From Pseudomonadota bacterium (GTDB taxonomy: Bacteria > Pseudomonadota > Gammaproteobacteria > Burkholderiales > Burkholderiaceae_C), in NCBI GenBank assembly GCA_023415035.1, contig JAEZLX010000211.1, forward strand, positions 1 to 16,015: a DNA stretch of 16,015 nucleotides, read 5' to 3'. Both the position numbers and the translations under genes were made by a program. Below the pieces are notes generated by a model that saw nothing but the letters and a program-made list of their open reading frames with translations, was not told the DNA's origin and did no database searches. Positions 14,293-16,015 of the stretch are shown piece after piece (position 1 is the first letter of the stretch; each line of letters starts with the position of its first letter).

Positions 14293-15141
14293 TCAGGCCT
14301 GCGAGGCCTCGGGTTGCCGGCGGTCGGTCGACGGGCCGTTGCCCGACTGGAGTGCCCGATGTGCCGGCGCCAGCGCCTCGCGGATGGTGGGGATCTCGCC
14401 CCATACGCTGACGATGCCGGGATAGTCGCGGTTGGCCTGGGCGATCAGGTTGCGCTGCCCTTCGATGCCTGCCAGGGTTTCGCCGAAGCGCTGCTCGACC
14501 TGGTTGATCTCGACACGATGGCGTTCGACCATCGCCTGCACGTGCCTGGCCTCTTCCAGACCGACATCGGACGGGTTGTCGTACAGGCCGAACACCGTGG
14601 CCTCCATCAGCCGCCGCTTGCGCAGTCCCGCCTCCAGTTCGATGGCCTTGCCCCAGCAGTTGTACCGCAGCTGGAACCAGGCCTCGGCGCGATCACCTTC
14701 GGCCAAAGCCGCCATCAGCGGGTGATCTTCGGTGAGTGTTTGCGTGGCGCGGCTGTAGGTGAGGGACACGATGGCCAGGCGCTCGTCGCAGCGCGGCATG
14801 TCGAACCGGTTGGCGTGGACCTCGTGGTCGCGGGTCGATGCCACCAGCAGCCGGTTGGCTTCGGCTTCCGTCAGTACCTTCTCGAAGGCCAGCGCCAGTT
14901 CGATCCGGTCGGTGCTGGGTGCCTGGTCGATGCGCGAGAGATGCGCCCACCCTTCGGAGGTGAGGTCGATATCCGCGTCGCGCCATATGGCGACGTTGTT
15001 GTTGCGCATGAAGCTGTAGCCCCAGCCGATCAGGGCTCGGCTGCCCGAGCGCTGGACGCGCCGGTGCAGGACGCCGGACTCGGCAATGAGCAGACGCAGC
15101 CGGTGCGCGTATTGCTCGGCCGTGAGAAGCTTGTATCGCAT
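14293..15141 (-). CDS. Lysozyme-like (GH24-related) protein without signal peptide, function uncertain
   Basis: This 282-aa protein is not firmly recognised. Its first about 190 residues follow the layout of GH24/T4-type lysozymes: LLIAESGV with E21 in the catalytic-Glu position, ALIGWGYSF (36-44) in place of TIGYGHT, VLTEAEANRLL (89-99), RLAIVSLTYSRA (121-132), LMAALAEGDRAEAW (142-155) and GLRKRRLMEATVFGLYDNP (172-190) like the GL..RR..E segment. The Asp and Thr of the E-D-T triad appear replaced (around Q30/R31 and L37). Residues about 195-265 form an added helical, possibly coiled-coil tail. There is no signal peptide or membrane segment. The fold call is by eye and moderate; a catalytically inactive relative or an exported effector remains possible. 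The stop lies 6 bp from the convergent LRR-kinase stop. Confidence 0.6.
   Translation of the reverse strand: MRYKLLTAEQYAHRLRLLIAESGVLHRRVQRSGSRALIGWGYSFMRNNNVAIWRDADIDLTSEGWAHLSRIDQAPSTDRIELALAFEKVLTEAEANRLLVASTRDHEVHANRFDMPRCDERLAIVSLTYSRATQTLTEDHPLMAALAEGDRAEAWFQLRYNCWGKAIELEAGLRKRRLMEATVFGLYDNPSDVGLEEARHVQAMVERHRVEINQVEQRFGETLAGIEGQRNLIAQANRDYPGIVSVWGEIPTIREALAPAHRALQSGNGPSTDRRQPEASQA
14295..14309. terminator. Short hairpin at the convergent 3' ends of the kinase and lysozyme-like genes
   Basis: AGGCCT (14295-14300), 3 bases, AGGCCT (14304-14309): self-complementary 6-bp arms over the last codons of the minus-strand gene and just past the kinase stop. No T-tract follows. A weak bidirectional termination or RNA-end signal is possible. 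Confidence 0.3.
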
Positions 15142-15356
15142 GTGTGACGGTGGCTGGAGTCGGGGTGCCTGTGCGCCTGATTTGGTATGCCAGGCCCCTC
15201 GCTGTTCTTGTGACGCAGCATGTTAGTCCAAGGCATGGTGCGCTGCAGCACAAATTGGTGTGCTCGCGACGCTCCCAGCCCCGGAATTGGGTTCAAACCC
15301 ATGCAAATCAAGGGGGTCCGGGCCTTTTCATGGTTTTCCCTGATGCCGGTGCGGCG
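15142..15356. other. Intergenic region between pldA and the lysozyme-like gene
   Basis: 215 bp without a supported gene, less GC-rich than its surroundings. It holds a small hairpin AGCACA-(6 nt)-TGTGCT at 15247-15264 and the dyad GGGTTCAAACCC at 15288-15299 (5-bp arms, 2-base centre). No convincing promoter hexamer pair or intrinsic terminator with a T-tract was found. A promoter for the minus-strand lysozyme-like gene should lie here but cannot be placed. Confidence 0.4.
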
Positions 15357-16015
15357 TCAGAGGAACCAGGCGCCGAGCTGTACCCCCATGCCCAGCGAGC
15401 GGACGCGGTAGTTGTAGTCGATCAGGCTTTCGCCGTAACCGTCGAACCACTGCACATAGCCCCGCAGGTTTTTGTAGAGCGGAAAGCTCCAGTCCAGCTG
15501 GACGGCCCCCTTGCGGGTGCTGAAATTGCGCCGGAGCATGGCACTGAACTCGTGCGAGCCGGCGCTGTAGACCGCGGTCAGCTCCATGTGGCCGAGGTAG
15601 TCGACGATGTCGGGGTTGTCGTCGTCCTCGGGGTCCTCGCTGAGGCGGTGCCACACCCGCAGGTTCAGCGCGACCGGGCGCGATTCCCAGAGTGCTTCGG
15701 CAAAGACCCGGTTCCAGCTGCGCGAGAGATCGCCAGCCTGACCGTTGGACTGGTGGTTGAAGCCCAGGCCGAAGGTGCGGAACTGGCCGCCCAGGAAGGG
15801 AACCTCGGTGCGCCAGCGGCCCCAGACCTCGGGTTCGTGGTTGGTTTCGCGGAAGGGCGACGACATCTGCTTGTTGAACATCTGCCAGAACGAGCGGTTG
15901 GTGTACCCGGCCATGATGTCCACCGGGGTACCCAGGGCGTTCAGCAGGAGGGGGGCCTTCAGGCTGATCTGGAATTTGGCTTCCACGCGGTCCAGGGGCG
16001 GAATGTCGGCGCCGT
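15357..16015 (-). CDS. pldA: Outer-membrane phospholipase A (OMPLA), C-terminal part; 5' end beyond the window
   Basis: OMPLA is a 12-strand outer-membrane barrel that hydrolyses phospholipids when they reach the outer leaflet, active as a calcium-bound dimer. About 219 residues are visible; the frame is open to base 16015, and the GTG at 15986 is internal, not the start. The catalytic triad is present with exact spacing: His and Ser in FNHQSNG, and Asn in SRSWNRV 12 residues after the Ser, matching H142/S144/N156 of E. coli. Also typical are GYTNRSFWQMFN, SSPFRETNHEPE and the later amphipathic strands RVWHRLSED, FSAMLRRNFS and GYVQWFDGYGESLIDYNY. The protein ends GVQLGAWFL, with Leu after the Phe where many outer-membrane proteins end in Phe. 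Confidence 0.93.
   Translation of the reverse strand, partial: GADIPPLDRVEAKFQISLKAPLLLNALGTPVDIMAGYTNRSFWQMFNKQMSSPFRETNHEPEVWGRWRTEVPFLGGQFRTFGLGFNHQSNGQAGDLSRSWNRVFAEALWESRPVALNLRVWHRLSEDPEDDDNPDIVDYLGHMELTAVYSAGSHEFSAMLRRNFSTRKGAVQLDWSFPLYKNLRGYVQWFDGYGESLIDYNYRVRSLGMGVQLGAWFL

Noticed and set aside
14314..15147. 277-codon open frame on the plus strand opposite the lysozyme-like gene
   Set aside because: The two frames are nearly the same length, so it was weighed. The minus-strand protein shows ordered GH24-like blocks and ends neatly next to the kinase stop, while the plus-strand product has shadow-like composition and would overlap the kinase region antisense.
15285..15305. tRNA T-arm-like GGGTTCAAACCC, possible attachment site
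   Set aside because: The TTCAAAC core resembles a T-loop, but flanking bases do not form a proper T-stem and no acceptor, D or anticodon arm is found. No integrase gene is in the window.

Overview
The window is GC-rich (roughly two thirds G+C by eye) and densely packed with coding sequence. The gene order purM / AI-2E permease / hda / HAD phosphatase / pcnB / folK, together with the protein styles, points to a betaproteobacterium of the order Burkholderiales, most likely Comamonadaceae-like. No species is claimed. No rRNA, tRNA, CRISPR array, insertion sequence or phage integrase is visible, so this looks like ordinary chromosome with a few accessory genes.

Left part (1-6124): the 5' end of purM on the minus strand is divergent from a compact plus-strand run. 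The run holds an AI-2E-family permease (710-1834), Hda (1855-2541), a HAD-IB phosphatase (2558-3226), poly(A) polymerase PcnB (3223-4857), the folate enzyme FolK (4847-5314) and an unrecognised lipoprotein (5345-6124). Genes overlap or nearly touch, as expected of one transcription unit. It combines housekeeping functions in replication control, RNA 3'-end processing and folate synthesis.

Middle part (6125-11704): pdxH and a ChaC-like gamma-glutamylcyclotransferase form a minus-strand pair, divergent from a single-pass OmpA-like protein. Then gloA (glyoxalase I) lies on the minus strand. Upstream of it is a minus-strand five-gene run: PhnB-like VOC protein, two SRPBCC/AHSA1 proteins, a second VOC protein and a DUF1428 protein. 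That run diverges from a TetR-family regulator at 11060. The 117-bp divergent promoter carries two related operator-like dyads exactly 30 bp apart, one covering the -35 and the other the likely start region of a sigma70-like promoter for the five-gene run. This is the best-supported local regulatory circuit in the window.

Right part (11719-16015): envelope and signalling genes. These are a lipoprotein thioredoxin-fold protein with a CPHC active site, an RcnB-like His/Pro-rich periplasmic protein, and a leucine-rich-repeat protein fused to a eukaryote-like kinase domain. A convergent 282-aa protein has a degenerate GH24-lysozyme-like fold signature and no signal peptide. The 3' part of outer-membrane phospholipase A (pldA) runs off the window end. 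The LRR-kinase and the lysozyme-like gene are the least conventional items here and the best candidates for something undescribed. The sequence alone does not show that they work together.
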